From: an uncultured Actinomycetes bacterium
GTDB lineage: Bacteria; Actinomycetota; Acidimicrobiia; Acidimicrobiales; SZUA-35
DNA length: 64,000 nucleotides
Direction of reading: 5' to 3'
NCBI GenBank assembly: GCA_902826025.1
Contig: CADEDH010000011.1
Coordinates: forward strand, 7,247 to 71,246
In this document: positions 17,551-25,173 of the stretch, one piece after another
Position numbering within the stretch: position 1 is the first letter of the stretch
Layout: every line of letters starts with the position of its first letter
Program-made: the position numbers and the translations under genes
Notes under the pieces: model-generated
What the model was told of the DNA's origin: nothing
Databases searched by the model: none
Seen by the model: only the letters and a program-made list of their open reading frames with translations

Positions 17551-18948
17551 TCACACGGGCCGGGGTTCGGCCGCCCGCCGTGTCCCGGGGAGCCAGGCCC
17601 GCAGGGCCGACACCGCCGCTCCCACGCCGGTGACGGCGGCGGCGGCCAGGAACGTCCGGCCCAGGTCCCGGCCGAAGCCCAGGCCCTGGTTGGCGGCGAA
17701 GAACCGGCTGAGCAGTCCGACGCCCACCACGATCCCCATCGTCCGCATGGTCTGGGTCACCCCACCGGCGACACCCTGGCGGTCGGCGGGGAGCGAGGCG
17801 AACACGTAGGCCATGTTGGGCACGGTGAACAGCCCCACCCCCACGCCCACCAGAGCCATGGCCAGGCCCAGGCCCAACACCGAGGCGGTGGGGGCCACCA
17901 GCCCCCCCATGGCCAGGCCGGCCGTCAGCACCACCAGGCCGGCGGCGGCCACGGCGGCGGGTCCCCACCGGTCCGACAGCCGGCCGGCCACGGGAGCCAC
18001 GAGGGCTGTGGCTGCCGGGGTGGCGGCCAGCACCGCACCCCCGGTGAAGGTGGAGCGGCCGAGTTCGTCGACCAGGTAGGTGGGCACGAACAGCCAGCCG
18101 ACGAAGGCGGCCCCGTTGGCCGCCACGGCCAGCAGGTTGGCCGACAGGAAGGCCGGGCGGCGCAGCAGGTCGAGGGCGATCACGGGATCGTCGGCCCGGC
18201 GCTGGTGGCGGGTCAGCACCACGGCCAGCACCGCGCCGGCCAGGGCCAGGCCGATCACCGGCCCGTTGACACCGAGGCGCAGGCTGAGGTTGAGGGCCAC
18301 CAGTACCGTGGCCAGGGTAGCGGCCAGCAGGGCCGGGCCGCCCAGTGACACCCGCCCGGCGGCCGGTGTGTGGCGGGCCTGGCGGCGGGCCAGCAGCCCG
18401 AGGGCCAGGCCCACCGGGACCCGGACCCAGAACACCGATCGCCAGCCCAGCACCGCCACCAGCGGGCTGGCCACCAGCGGACCGAGGGCCAGGCCGACGG
18501 CCGCGCTCATCTGGAACAGCCCCAGGGCCCGACCCCGGCCCCCCTCCCCCGCCGACGCCGTGATCAGGGCCGGGGCCGACGCCATCACGAACGCCGTGCC
18601 CAGCCCCTGCAGCACCCGGCCCGCCACCAGCACCGGCAGGCCGGGGGCGGCGGCGCACAGGGCCAGGCCGGCGGCGCTGGCCAGGCCGCCCCAGCTCAAT
18701 GTGCGGTGGTGGCCCAGCAGGTCGCCCAGGCGACCGGCCCCGATGAGGGCGCCGCCCGAGGCCAGCACGAACGCCACCACCAGCCACTGGATGTCGACCA
18801 CGGCCATCCCCAGATCGCCGATCAGGGCGGGGAAGGCCACGTTGAGCATCGAATCGAGTGACCCGTAGGCGCCCGCGGTGGCAGCGAGGGCCAGCGCCAG
18901 TGGCGACAGCCGGGGTGCGGCGGAGGTGGTGGGCTGGTCGGCGGTCAC
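17551..18948 (-). CDS. MFS drug/metabolite exporter (DHA2/EmrB-QacA type)
   Basis: A roughly 465-residue inner-membrane protein with about 14 predicted membrane segments. Motif A appears as GRLGDLLGHHRTL between TM2 and TM3, and motif C-like GLALGPLVASPLVAVLGWRSVFWVRVPVG in TM5-6, as in the 14-TM drug:proton antiporters. The substrate is unknown. It converges on nothing: it runs in the same direction as the copper operon, downstream of the monooxygenase gene, with 34 bp between them if the GTG at 18948 is used. A longer form from 19026 would overlap the neighbour by 44 bp. Neither start has a good ribosome site. Confidence 0.88.
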   Translation of the reverse strand: MTADQPTTSAAPRLSPLALALAATAGAYGSLDSMLNVAFPALIGDLGMAVVDIQWLVVAFVLASGGALIGAGRLGDLLGHHRTLSWGGLASAAGLALCAAAPGLPVLVAGRVLQGLGTAFVMASAPALITASAGEGGRGRALGLFQMSAAVGLALGPLVASPLVAVLGWRSVFWVRVPVGLALGLLARRQARHTPAAGRVSLGGPALLAATLATVLVALNLSLRLGVNGPVIGLALAGAVLAVVLTRHQRRADDPVIALDLLRRPAFLSANLLAVAANGAAFVGWLFVPTYLVDELGRSTFTGGAVLAATPAATALVAPVAGRLSDRWGPAAVAAAGLVVLTAGLAMGGLVAPTASVLGLGLAMALVGVGVGLFTVPNMAYVFASLPADRQGVAGGVTQTMRTMGIVVGVGLLSRFFAANQGLGFGRDLGRTFLAAAAVTGVGAAVSALRAWLPGTRRAAEPRPV

Positions 18949-18982
18949 CGGCTCGGAACCAGCCGGGTCCCCGAAGGCGACA

Positions 18983-20218
18983 CTAGAAGGGGTCCTGAGG
19001 CTCGCCCAGTGCGAAGCGGCCCACACGGAGGTGCACCCGGTCGCGGTGGGCGTTGATGTGCACCGGCATCGCCTGGAAGTCTCGGAAGCGCCGCTCCAGG
19101 GTGCCGCCCTCCCGCAGGCCGTTGCCGCCGGCCGAGCGCTGGATGAGCCGCATGGCCTCGTCGAGCTGGTCGAGGGCTGAGGTGGACAGCGCCATCTGAC
19201 GCAGGTAGTCGGCCTCGGTGGGCACCAAGCCGGCGGCGATACGGTCGTCGACCTGACGGCAACCGGTCTCGGCGGTGGCCGCCGCCGACGCCACCAGGGC
19301 CGCCGCCTGGCCCAGGTTGAGCTGGACCGGGGGCAGCGTGGTCATCGTCCGGCCCAGGATGGCCTTGCGCCCCAGGATCTGGTCCACCGCCTCGGTGAGC
19401 GCCGCCCGCACCAGGCCCACGCCCATCCAGGCCAGCCACAGGTCCGACAGGCCCACCCAGTCCTCTCGATAACGGGGGGCCACCACCGGGACCTCCCGCA
19501 GGGCCTCGGCCCGGTTGGCCCCGTACCAGGCCACGCACCGCCCGACCTCCAGCTCGGTGCCGGTGTAGAACATGTCGTCGGTGGCCGATGCCCGCACGGC
19601 CGAGCCGTCCCAGGTGGGGTCGATCTTGATCGTGGGGTCGTCGAGCCGGGCCACGCTCATCCGCAGATCGAGCGGCTGGACGCGGTTGCCCTCGCCGTCG
19701 ACCACCACGAAGGCAACGCCGGTCCAGTCGGCGTAGCGGCCGCCCGAGCCGAACGAGCCCCGCCCGTTGAGCCGTACCCGGTCGCCCTCGATCACCCCCG
19801 TCACGCCGGTGCCGGCCCCGCCGGGAAAGCACACGGTCTCACCGGCGGCCACCATGCCGGCCAAGCGGTCGGCCTGGTCGGGTCCCAGGCACCCGACCAC
19901 CAGGTGGAACACGCAGAGGTGGTTCCACATCACCCAGGCCGTGGAGGTGCAGGCGGCCGAGATGGCCTCCAGCTCCCGACCGATCTGGAGCATCGAGGCC
20001 TCGAGACCGCCGATGTTGGCCGACGCCGAAAGCCGCACCACGTCGCTCGCCTTGAGCGCCGCTATCACCTCGGGGCTGACCGAGCGGGTGCGGTCGGCCT
20101 CCGCCGCCTGGGCGGCGATGACCGGCACGATCGGGTCGACCACGAGCGACGGCCGGGGTCCGAGCAACTCGTCGAGGGCGGCGAGGGAATCGACGGGAAC
20201 GACAGGAGCGCTGGCCAT
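18983..20218 (-). CDS. acyl-CoA dehydrogenase-like flavin-dependent monooxygenase
   Basis: The 411-residue protein has the acyl-CoA dehydrogenase fold of the two-component flavin monooxygenase group (HsaA/DszC-like). Marks are an N-terminal helical domain with AAEADRTRSVSPEVIAAL, the STAWVMWNHLCVFHLV segment, GSFGSGGRYADWTGVAFVV in the beta domain, and a C-terminal helical domain with RLIQRSAGGNGLREGGTLERRFRDFQAMPVHI, which is the usual DRxxR-G-hydrophobic arrangement. The substrate is not evident. The usual catalytic Glu of true dehydrogenases is not seen. The ATG at 20218 is preferred to the in-frame extension from 20287. A 45-nt palindromic repeat lies just upstream. Confidence 0.75.
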   Translation of the reverse strand: MASAPVVPVDSLAALDELLGPRPSLVVDPIVPVIAAQAAEADRTRSVSPEVIAALKASDVVRLSASANIGGLEASMLQIGRELEAISAACTSTAWVMWNHLCVFHLVVGCLGPDQADRLAGMVAAGETVCFPGGAGTGVTGVIEGDRVRLNGRGSFGSGGRYADWTGVAFVVVDGEGNRVQPLDLRMSVARLDDPTIKIDPTWDGSAVRASATDDMFYTGTELEVGRCVAWYGANRAEALREVPVVAPRYREDWVGLSDLWLAWMGVGLVRAALTEAVDQILGRKAILGRTMTTLPPVQLNLGQAAALVASAAATAETGCRQVDDRIAAGLVPTEADYLRQMALSTSALDQLDEAMRLIQRSAGGNGLREGGTLERRFRDFQAMPVHINAHRDRVHLRVGRFALGEPQDPF

Positions 20219-20273
20219 GGCCCGCAGTCTCCCACCAGCCCGATCGGCCGGCCACCCAGAACCCATCGTCGAT

Positions 20274-20318
20274 CTCTGACACGCCAACCCGCTGGGCGGT
20301 ACCTGCGGTCAGAGTTCG
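20274..20318 (+). repeat. dispersed palindromic element, copy A
   Basis: CTCTGACACG - 12 nt - GCGGTACC - 3 nt - GGTCAGAGTTCG. The outer CTCTGAC and GTCAGAG are inverted. The same four blocks with the same spacings occur at 34198-34244 on the other strand, with unrelated bases in the 12-nt middle. Confidence 0.75.
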
Positions 20319-20332
20319 GTGGTGGGACGGGC

Positions 20333-21142
20333 TCAGCTGATCTGGGAGCGGCCCCGCTCGACGATGCCCCGGCGCCGGGCCTCCACCTCCTCGGGTGAGA
20401 ACCGCACGTCGCGCCGAAAGGCCCGGGCCCCTTCGGTCTCCAGGCGCCAAGCGTCGGCCAGCCGGGCGTCCTCCTGGGAGGCGTAGGTGGCGAGCATGCG
20501 CCGCACGCCCACCTGGTCGTTGGCGGCGATGTCGGCTGCGATCCGGCGCACCGTGGGCAGCAACTCGTCATGGGGCACCACTCGGTTCACGAGCCCCCAG
20601 GCCAGCGCCTCAGCAGCCGAAACGAAGTTGCCCGACAGGGAGATCTCCCGGGCCCGCCGGGATCCGACGGCGTCGCCCAGCAGGGCCGACAGGCCCCAGC
20701 CCGGCATCACGCCCACCCGGGCGTGGGTGTCGGCGAAGGCCGCCCTCTCCGAGGCGATCAGGAAGTCGCAGTTCAGGGCGAGCTCGAAGCCGCCCGTGAT
20801 GGCGGGGCCGTTGACCGCTCCGATCAGCGGCTTGCTGCGAGCCGGGAAGGGCGAGGTGCTGCCCGACCCCTCGGGGCTGGGCCCCTCGAGCTGCTGGCGC
20901 CCGGCGCCGAGCTCCTTGAGGTCGAGGCCGGCACAGAAAGCGGGATCGGAGCCGGTGAGGATCATGACCGAGACGGCGTCGTCGGATTCCAGCTGCTCCA
21001 GGGCGGCCCACAGCTGGCGGCGCAGGGCGCCGTTGATGGCGTTGCGGATCTGGGGGCGGTGGAGGGTGACGGTGGCGATCCCGTCGGCCACGTCCACCAG
21101 CACCACCTGCTCGTCGTGCTGCTCACCGGTTGCGTCGGCCAC
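20333..21142 (-). CDS. enoyl-CoA hydratase/isomerase family protein
   Basis: A 269-residue crotonase-fold enzyme acting on acyl-CoA thioesters. The oxyanion-hole segments are DPAFCAGLDLKEL and AVNGPAITGGFELALNCDFLIAS. The Glu in GGFELAL fits the first catalytic glutamate, but the second position (ARVGVMPGWG) has no Glu, so simple hydratase activity is uncertain. Start is GTG 21142 with AAGGAGG five bases upstream; an in-frame ATG at 21241 lacks such a site. It lies upstream of the monooxygenase gene in the same direction, 114 bp apart, consistent with a small acyl-CoA degradation group. Confidence 0.85.
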   Translation of the reverse strand: MADATGEQHDEQVVLVDVADGIATVTLHRPQIRNAINGALRRQLWAALEQLESDDAVSVMILTGSDPAFCAGLDLKELGAGRQQLEGPSPEGSGSTSPFPARSKPLIGAVNGPAITGGFELALNCDFLIASERAAFADTHARVGVMPGWGLSALLGDAVGSRRAREISLSGNFVSAAEALAWGLVNRVVPHDELLPTVRRIAADIAANDQVGVRRMLATYASQEDARLADAWRLETEGARAFRRDVRFSPEEVEARRRGIVERGRSQIS

Positions 21143-21267
21143 CACTGCCTCCTTGGCTGGTTCGATTCGGCCCGATCGTAGGCCGGCGACATCGGCGAGG
21201 GCCCGTTCGCCCCACCCAACCGGATCCCCGGAGCTCACCATTCCACTAGGTTGCGATCCTCTCTATA

Positions 21268-21296
21268 TTGCTTTTCTATCTAGTCAGGTTTACGAT
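21268..21296 (+). promoter_or_regulatory. promoter of the PadR gene (leaderless)
   Basis: TTGCTT (21268-21273) and TACGAT (21291-21296) are 17 bp apart in an island of AT-rich DNA. The GTG start codon follows 6 nt after the -10 box, so the transcript probably begins at the start codon. Confidence 0.65.
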
Positions 21297-21302
21297 CTAG
21301 CC

Positions 21303-21731
21303 GTGACCTCCCGACGCCAACCGGAAGAGACCGACGGGCGCCGGGCCCAGTGGCTCAAGGGCGTACTCGAGCCCTGCCTGCTCGGCGTACTGGCACCAGG
21401 GGAGGCCTACGGCTACGAGATCGCCCAGCAGCTGCAACGGGCCGGGCTGGGCGAGGTGAAGGGCGGCACGCTCTACCCCCGCCTCAGCGCCATGGAAACC
21501 GCCGGCCTCGTGGAGGTCGAATGGCGAGCGGGCGACAGCGGCCCCGGCCGCAAGTACTACCGCCTCACCCCGGCCGGCCGGGTGGCCCAGCAGGAGGCGG
21601 CGGCCGACTTCCGCCGCTTCGCCGCCGTGACCCTGGCCCTCATCGAGGGCACTCCCGTGCCCCCACCCCCACCCCCCACCGGCCCCCCTCTGGCCGTTGA
21701 CCCCGTGAACCGGGAGGAGATCCGGCGATGA
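21303..21731 (+). CDS. PadR-family transcriptional regulator
   Basis: A 142-residue winged-helix repressor. Family marks are LEPCLLGVLAPGEAYGYEIAQQL, the recognition segment GEVKGGTLYPRLSAMETAGLV and the wing GRKYYRLTPAGR. Members often repress an adjacent transporter or membrane-protein gene, and here the next gene overlaps by 4 nt (ATGA). The C-terminal tail is Pro-rich (a run of prolines near residue 120) and probably disordered. No Shine-Dalgarno precedes the GTG; the promoter just upstream predicts leaderless translation. Confidence 0.92.
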   Translation: MTSRRQPEETDGRRAQWLKGVLEPCLLGVLAPGEAYGYEIAQQLQRAGLGEVKGGTLYPRLSAMETAGLVEVEWRAGDSGPGRKYYRLTPAGRVAQQEAAADFRRFAAVTLALIEGTPVPPPPPPTGPPLAVDPVNREEIRR

Positions 21732-22435
21732 AGCGCACCAGCGACCGGCAGCCGACTGCCGACGCCCACCACCCGGCCGAGCGGGACGTCGAGCGCTACC
21801 TCGGCGCCGTGGCCGAGCACCTGGCCGTGCTGGGCATGCCGCCCGACCGTAGCGGCCAGCACCTGGCCGAAATGGCGGCCCACCTACGCGACTCGGAAGC
21901 TGATCCGTGGGCGGAGTACGGCACCCCCGAGCGGTACGCCCGTTCGCTGGCCGAAGCCGACGGCCGCCCGATGCGGCCCCTGGGCCTCCGGGCGCTGGCC
22001 GCCGGGGTGGGGGCCGCTGCCCTGGCTATCGGGTTCATCCTGCTGGTCCGGGGCGGGCGGCCCACCGAGCTGCACTGGGCTTCGATCGTGTCGGTGGTGC
22101 CGTTCGCCGCCATCGCCGGCTGCTCGGCCACCGTGTGGGGGGCCAGGATGCGCGACACCCAGCTGCCCGGCTCGCCCGACCGGGACCGCTCGGCCCGCCT
22201 CGTGCTGAGCTGGGCCGGTGCCGCCGCCGTGCTGGCCGCCGTGGTCAGCGGCGTGGCCAACGCCCTCCTGGGCGAGCGCCGCTCGGTGTGGCCCGATGTC
22301 CCGTCGTGGGTCACGGGCCTGGCCCTGCTGGCGGTGGGCGCGGCGGCCGCCGCCGTGGCCAGCCGCCGGCCCCGGTTCCCCTCCGGCTCCGGACTGCAGG
22401 GCTCCTGGTTCGCCCGCCGGATCCGCCTCCGCTGA
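21728..22435 (+). CDS. PadR-coupled membrane protein (HAAS-like N-terminus)
   Basis: A 235-residue protein with an N-terminal soluble helical part (RDVERYLGAVAEHLAVLGMPPDRSGQHLAEMAAHL ... WAEYGTPERYARSLAEA) and four predicted membrane segments from about residue 90. The soluble part looks like HAAS-type domains, which commonly follow PadR genes and are thought to be their signalling partners. Its ATG overlaps the padR stop, so the two are cotranslated. The last residues are basic (FARRIRLR), likely cytoplasmic. No enzyme motif is seen. Confidence 0.7.
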   Translation: MKRTSDRQPTADAHHPAERDVERYLGAVAEHLAVLGMPPDRSGQHLAEMAAHLRDSEADPWAEYGTPERYARSLAEADGRPMRPLGLRALAAGVGAAALAIGFILLVRGGRPTELHWASIVSVVPFAAIAGCSATVWGARMRDTQLPGSPDRDRSARLVLSWAGAAAVLAAVVSGVANALLGERRSVWPDVPSWVTGLALLAVGAAAAAVASRRPRFPSGSGLQGSWFARRIRLR

Positions 22436-22438
22436 CTC

Positions 22439-23332
22439 TCAGCGGGGGTTGAGGGTGCCGAGGAGCTCGATCGTCTCCAGCGCCTCGCTCTGGTCGTTGG
22501 TCATGCAACGGACGATCACGTCGTCGTAGCCCAGGTCCACCAGGGGCTGGAGTTGGGCGGCGGCGTCGTCGCGATCACCCACGATCAGCTGGTGCATCTG
22601 CAGGCCCCGATAGCCCCGCTCCACCATCGCCGCGGCCCGGGACCGGGCCCGGTCGCCGTCGTCGAGCACCAGCACGTCACGGCGCACGATGGCCCGGGGC
22701 GTGGTCCCGGCCCGGCCACACTCGGCCCGGTAGCCGGCCAGGAGCCGTTCCGACTCCCCCGTGGTGGCACCGGGCCCGGCGTACCAGGCGGTGCCGACGG
22801 TGGCGGCCCGGCGCAGCGTGGCTTCGGCGTGGCCTCCGATCCACCACTCCACCGGCTGGGTGGGCCGCAGCCCGAGGGTGGCCGGTGCCATTCCCAGCCG
22901 CTCACTAGCCACCGTGTCGCCCGCCAGCAGCGCCTGGACCACACGGATGATCTCGTCGGTGTCGACCCCCCGGGTCCGCAGGCTGGCCCCCATGGTGGCG
23001 AACTGGGCCGCGCCCGACCCGATCCCGGTCTGCACGATGAACGGAGCGTCGACCATGGCCGCCAGCGTGCCCACCTGCTCGGCCACCAACATCGGATGCC
23101 ACAGGGGCAGGAGGAACAGGCAGCCCGCGGGGCGATCGGGCCAGTGGGCCAGGAGGCGGCCCAAGGTCGGCGTGTTCTGCATGTACCACCGGTTCTCGGC
23201 GTGGTGGTCGCCCACACTGAGCGACGACAACCCGGCGGCGTAGGCCGCCGCGGCCCGCTCCACCATCCACCGGGCCACCTGGGCCGGGGTGTCGGCCACC
23301 AGCGACGACGACAGGGAGATCCCGATCCGCAC
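22439..23332 (-). CDS. LLM-class flavin-dependent (probably F420) oxidoreductase
   Basis: A 297-residue luciferase-like monooxygenase-fold protein. Marks are RIGISLSSSL at the N-terminus, LSVGDHHAENRWY, the strand VQTGIGSGAAQF, and WWIGGHAEATLRRAATVGTAWYAGPG near the cofactor site. The actinobacterial setting favours F420 as cofactor, but FMN cannot be excluded. The GTG at 23332 begins 4 nt after the EthD gene stop, so the two are coupled; the longer frame from 23485 would overlap that gene. It converges on the PadR-partner gene with 3 bp between stops. Confidence 0.8.
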   Translation of the reverse strand: MRIGISLSSSLVADTPAQVARWMVERAAAAYAAGLSSLSVGDHHAENRWYMQNTPTLGRLLAHWPDRPAGCLFLLPLWHPMLVAEQVGTLAAMVDAPFIVQTGIGSGAAQFATMGASLRTRGVDTDEIIRVVQALLAGDTVASERLGMAPATLGLRPTQPVEWWIGGHAEATLRRAATVGTAWYAGPGATTGESERLLAGYRAECGRAGTTPRAIVRRDVLVLDDGDRARSRAAAMVERGYRGLQMHQLIVGDRDDAAAQLQPLVDLGYDDVIVRCMTNDQSEALETIELLGTLNPR

Positions 23333-23336
23333 CGGC

Positions 23337-24008
23337 TCAGACGATCCGGATCTCGTCGACCACCACGAACGGCAGCCGGCCCGTGTCGAGGAAGTTGGCC
23401 TCGTCGGCCCGGGTGGCGGCCAGCTCGGGCGAGGCAGCGGCCGCCCGAGCGGCGTCCAGGCTGGCCAGGTAGGCCACGGCCACACCGTCGTGGATCGGTT
23501 GGCGCCCGTCGCGGTAGGCCCGGGCCGGCACGTGGTTCTGCACGTAGCGCACCATGCCCGGCACCCTGGCCCCCAGCGGGCCGTGGTTGTCCCACCAGTG
23601 GGCGTGGGCCTGCTCAGGGCTGAGGTCGGGCCGGCGGGTGAGCCAGGTCAGCTGTTTGATCGCCTCGGGCCCCGGTGTGCCGTCGACAACGACCTTCTCC
23701 TCCACTACCAGGCTGTGGCGGCGGTCGGGGTCGATGAAGTGGCCCTCGTCGGCCATCACGGCGTCGAGGGCGGCGGTTCCCCGGTGGGCCTGGAGGGCGT
23801 CCAGGTCATCCCACCAGGTCTCGGCCACGCCGTCGGCGTAGGGCTGACGACCCTTGGCGTAGCCGGCGTCGGTGACGTGGTTCTGGTTGTAGGCCCGCAG
23901 GCCGGGCAGGTTCAGCACCACCTTGGGGTGCTCGTGGCGCCAGTAGGTCCGGAACTCCTCGACGGTGAGCCCGGGCTTGCGGGTGAACCAGGTGAGAACC
24001 TTGATCAT
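23337..24008 (-). CDS. tandem EthD-domain protein
   Basis: The 223-residue product has two consecutive EthD-type ferredoxin-like (dimeric alpha/beta barrel) domains, roughly residues 1-110 and 115-223. Each half carries the pattern LTWxTRKPxLxxEExxxxW and NHVxxxxYxxGRQPxxDGVA, so it arose by internal duplication. EthD proteins act in ether or lipid degradation gene groups but their reaction is unclear. Upstream TAGTTT sits 6 nt before the ATG, and there is no Shine-Dalgarno. It is coupled to the downstream LLM gene. Confidence 0.82.
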   Translation of the reverse strand: MIKVLTWFTRKPGLTVEEFRTYWRHEHPKVVLNLPGLRAYNQNHVTDAGYAKGRQPYADGVAETWWDDLDALQAHRGTAALDAVMADEGHFIDPDRRHSLVVEEKVVVDGTPGPEAIKQLTWLTRRPDLSPEQAHAHWWDNHGPLGARVPGMVRYVQNHVPARAYRDGRQPIHDGVAVAYLASLDAARAAAASPELAATRADEANFLDTGRLPFVVVDEIRIV

Positions 24009-24053
24009 GTCCCGAAACTAGGAGCTGGGCCACCGATCCGGTAGCCGAGGCTC

Positions 24054-25028
24054 CTACTTTCGGGCCGCGTCCTCGGTGGGGACCAACACCGCCGGGTCGA
24101 CGGGGGCGGCGAATGGATGGTCGGGGGTGTCGACCGCGGGCACGAAGGCGGCGAACAGTCGGGCCCAGATGGCGTCGACATCGAGGGCGGCGGCCAGGGG
24201 CAACCCGGTCAGCAGCCGCTCGGGCAGCTGGGACAGGGTGGTCAGGTGGACCCCCCGCACCTTCATCCCACCGGAGCGGATCTCCTGGGGCAGGGTGAGG
24301 CGGTCTTCCAGCACGATCACGCCCTGCACCGGGGCCGGCTCCACCAGACCGGCCACCGCCGCCACTTTCTCCAGCACCTCGTCGAGCATCGGGTCGACAG
24401 TGCGCTCGGCGCCCCGCCCGGTGTACACCTCATGTTCGTCGAGTGACAGCTTGGCTGTCCGCACCGCCGGGTCGATCACGTACACCCCCCGGGGAGCGAC
24501 GGCCAGGTGGGCGATGGTGAGCCCGTCGGCGGCCAGCCGGCGGATGTCGTGCCATACCTGGATGCCCTCGACGGCGTCGATGGCGGCCCGCACCTCGGTG
24601 TCGAACTGCCCCTGGAGGGCATGGGCCATGGCGGCCCGCAGCGACTCCATGGACCGGGCCTCGGCTGAGTTGCGCGGGGTCAGCCGGGTGGCACCGGCGA
24701 TGGCGGTGGCCGAGATGTGGGCCAGCCCGCCGGGCTCGGGGGCCGACTCCCGGTCGGCCGTGGCCAGCACCCGGGCCGCCATGCGGGCTTCGAGGGCCTC
24801 GGTGATCGGGTCGAGCGGGCCGCTGACACGACGGGCGACAGCGGGGCCGGGCCGGGCCGCCACCAGGCCGACCCGGCCCCCGCCCAAGCGACGGGCCGGC
24901 GAGGGCTCGTGACCGTTCTCGTCCCCCTCCAGCGGCAGGTACTGGCGCTGGGACCGCACGAGGACCCAGGCCAGGAAGCAGATCGAGGCCAGCAGCACGA
25001 ACGTGAGCGTGAGCGTCCACGATGGCAT
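24054..25028 (-). CDS. membrane-anchored protein with NERD-like domain
   Basis: The 324-residue product begins with one membrane segment (WTLTLTFVLLASICFLAWVLV) and is otherwise soluble. Between about residues 150 and 270 it has VEGIQVWHDIRRLAADGLTIAHLAVAPRGVYVID, then VQGVIVLEDRLTLP and VRGVHLTTLSQLPERLL. This is close to the NERD nuclease-related pattern (HL-V-P-GV-VID, then a strand and a second strand pair), but the Lys of the nuclease motif after VID is not in the usual place, so nuclease activity is doubtful. The ATG at 25028 has GGAGGTGACGCA upstream. Confidence 0.6.
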   Translation of the reverse strand: MPSWTLTLTFVLLASICFLAWVLVRSQRQYLPLEGDENGHEPSPARRLGGGRVGLVAARPGPAVARRVSGPLDPITEALEARMAARVLATADRESAPEPGGLAHISATAIAGATRLTPRNSAEARSMESLRAAMAHALQGQFDTEVRAAIDAVEGIQVWHDIRRLAADGLTIAHLAVAPRGVYVIDPAVRTAKLSLDEHEVYTGRGAERTVDPMLDEVLEKVAAVAGLVEPAPVQGVIVLEDRLTLPQEIRSGGMKVRGVHLTTLSQLPERLLTGLPLAAALDVDAIWARLFAAFVPAVDTPDHPFAAPVDPAVLVPTEDAARK

Positions 25029-25173
25029 TGCGTCACCTCCACGAGCTGGCCGGCTGCACACCGTCGGTGATGGCCTACACCTCGAACCATAGTCCCGGGG
25101 TGTCCCAGGGGGAAGCTTGGCCCTTGGTGCTGTGGCCCGCGTTTTCCTGTATGCCCTGGTCACAGGAACTGGG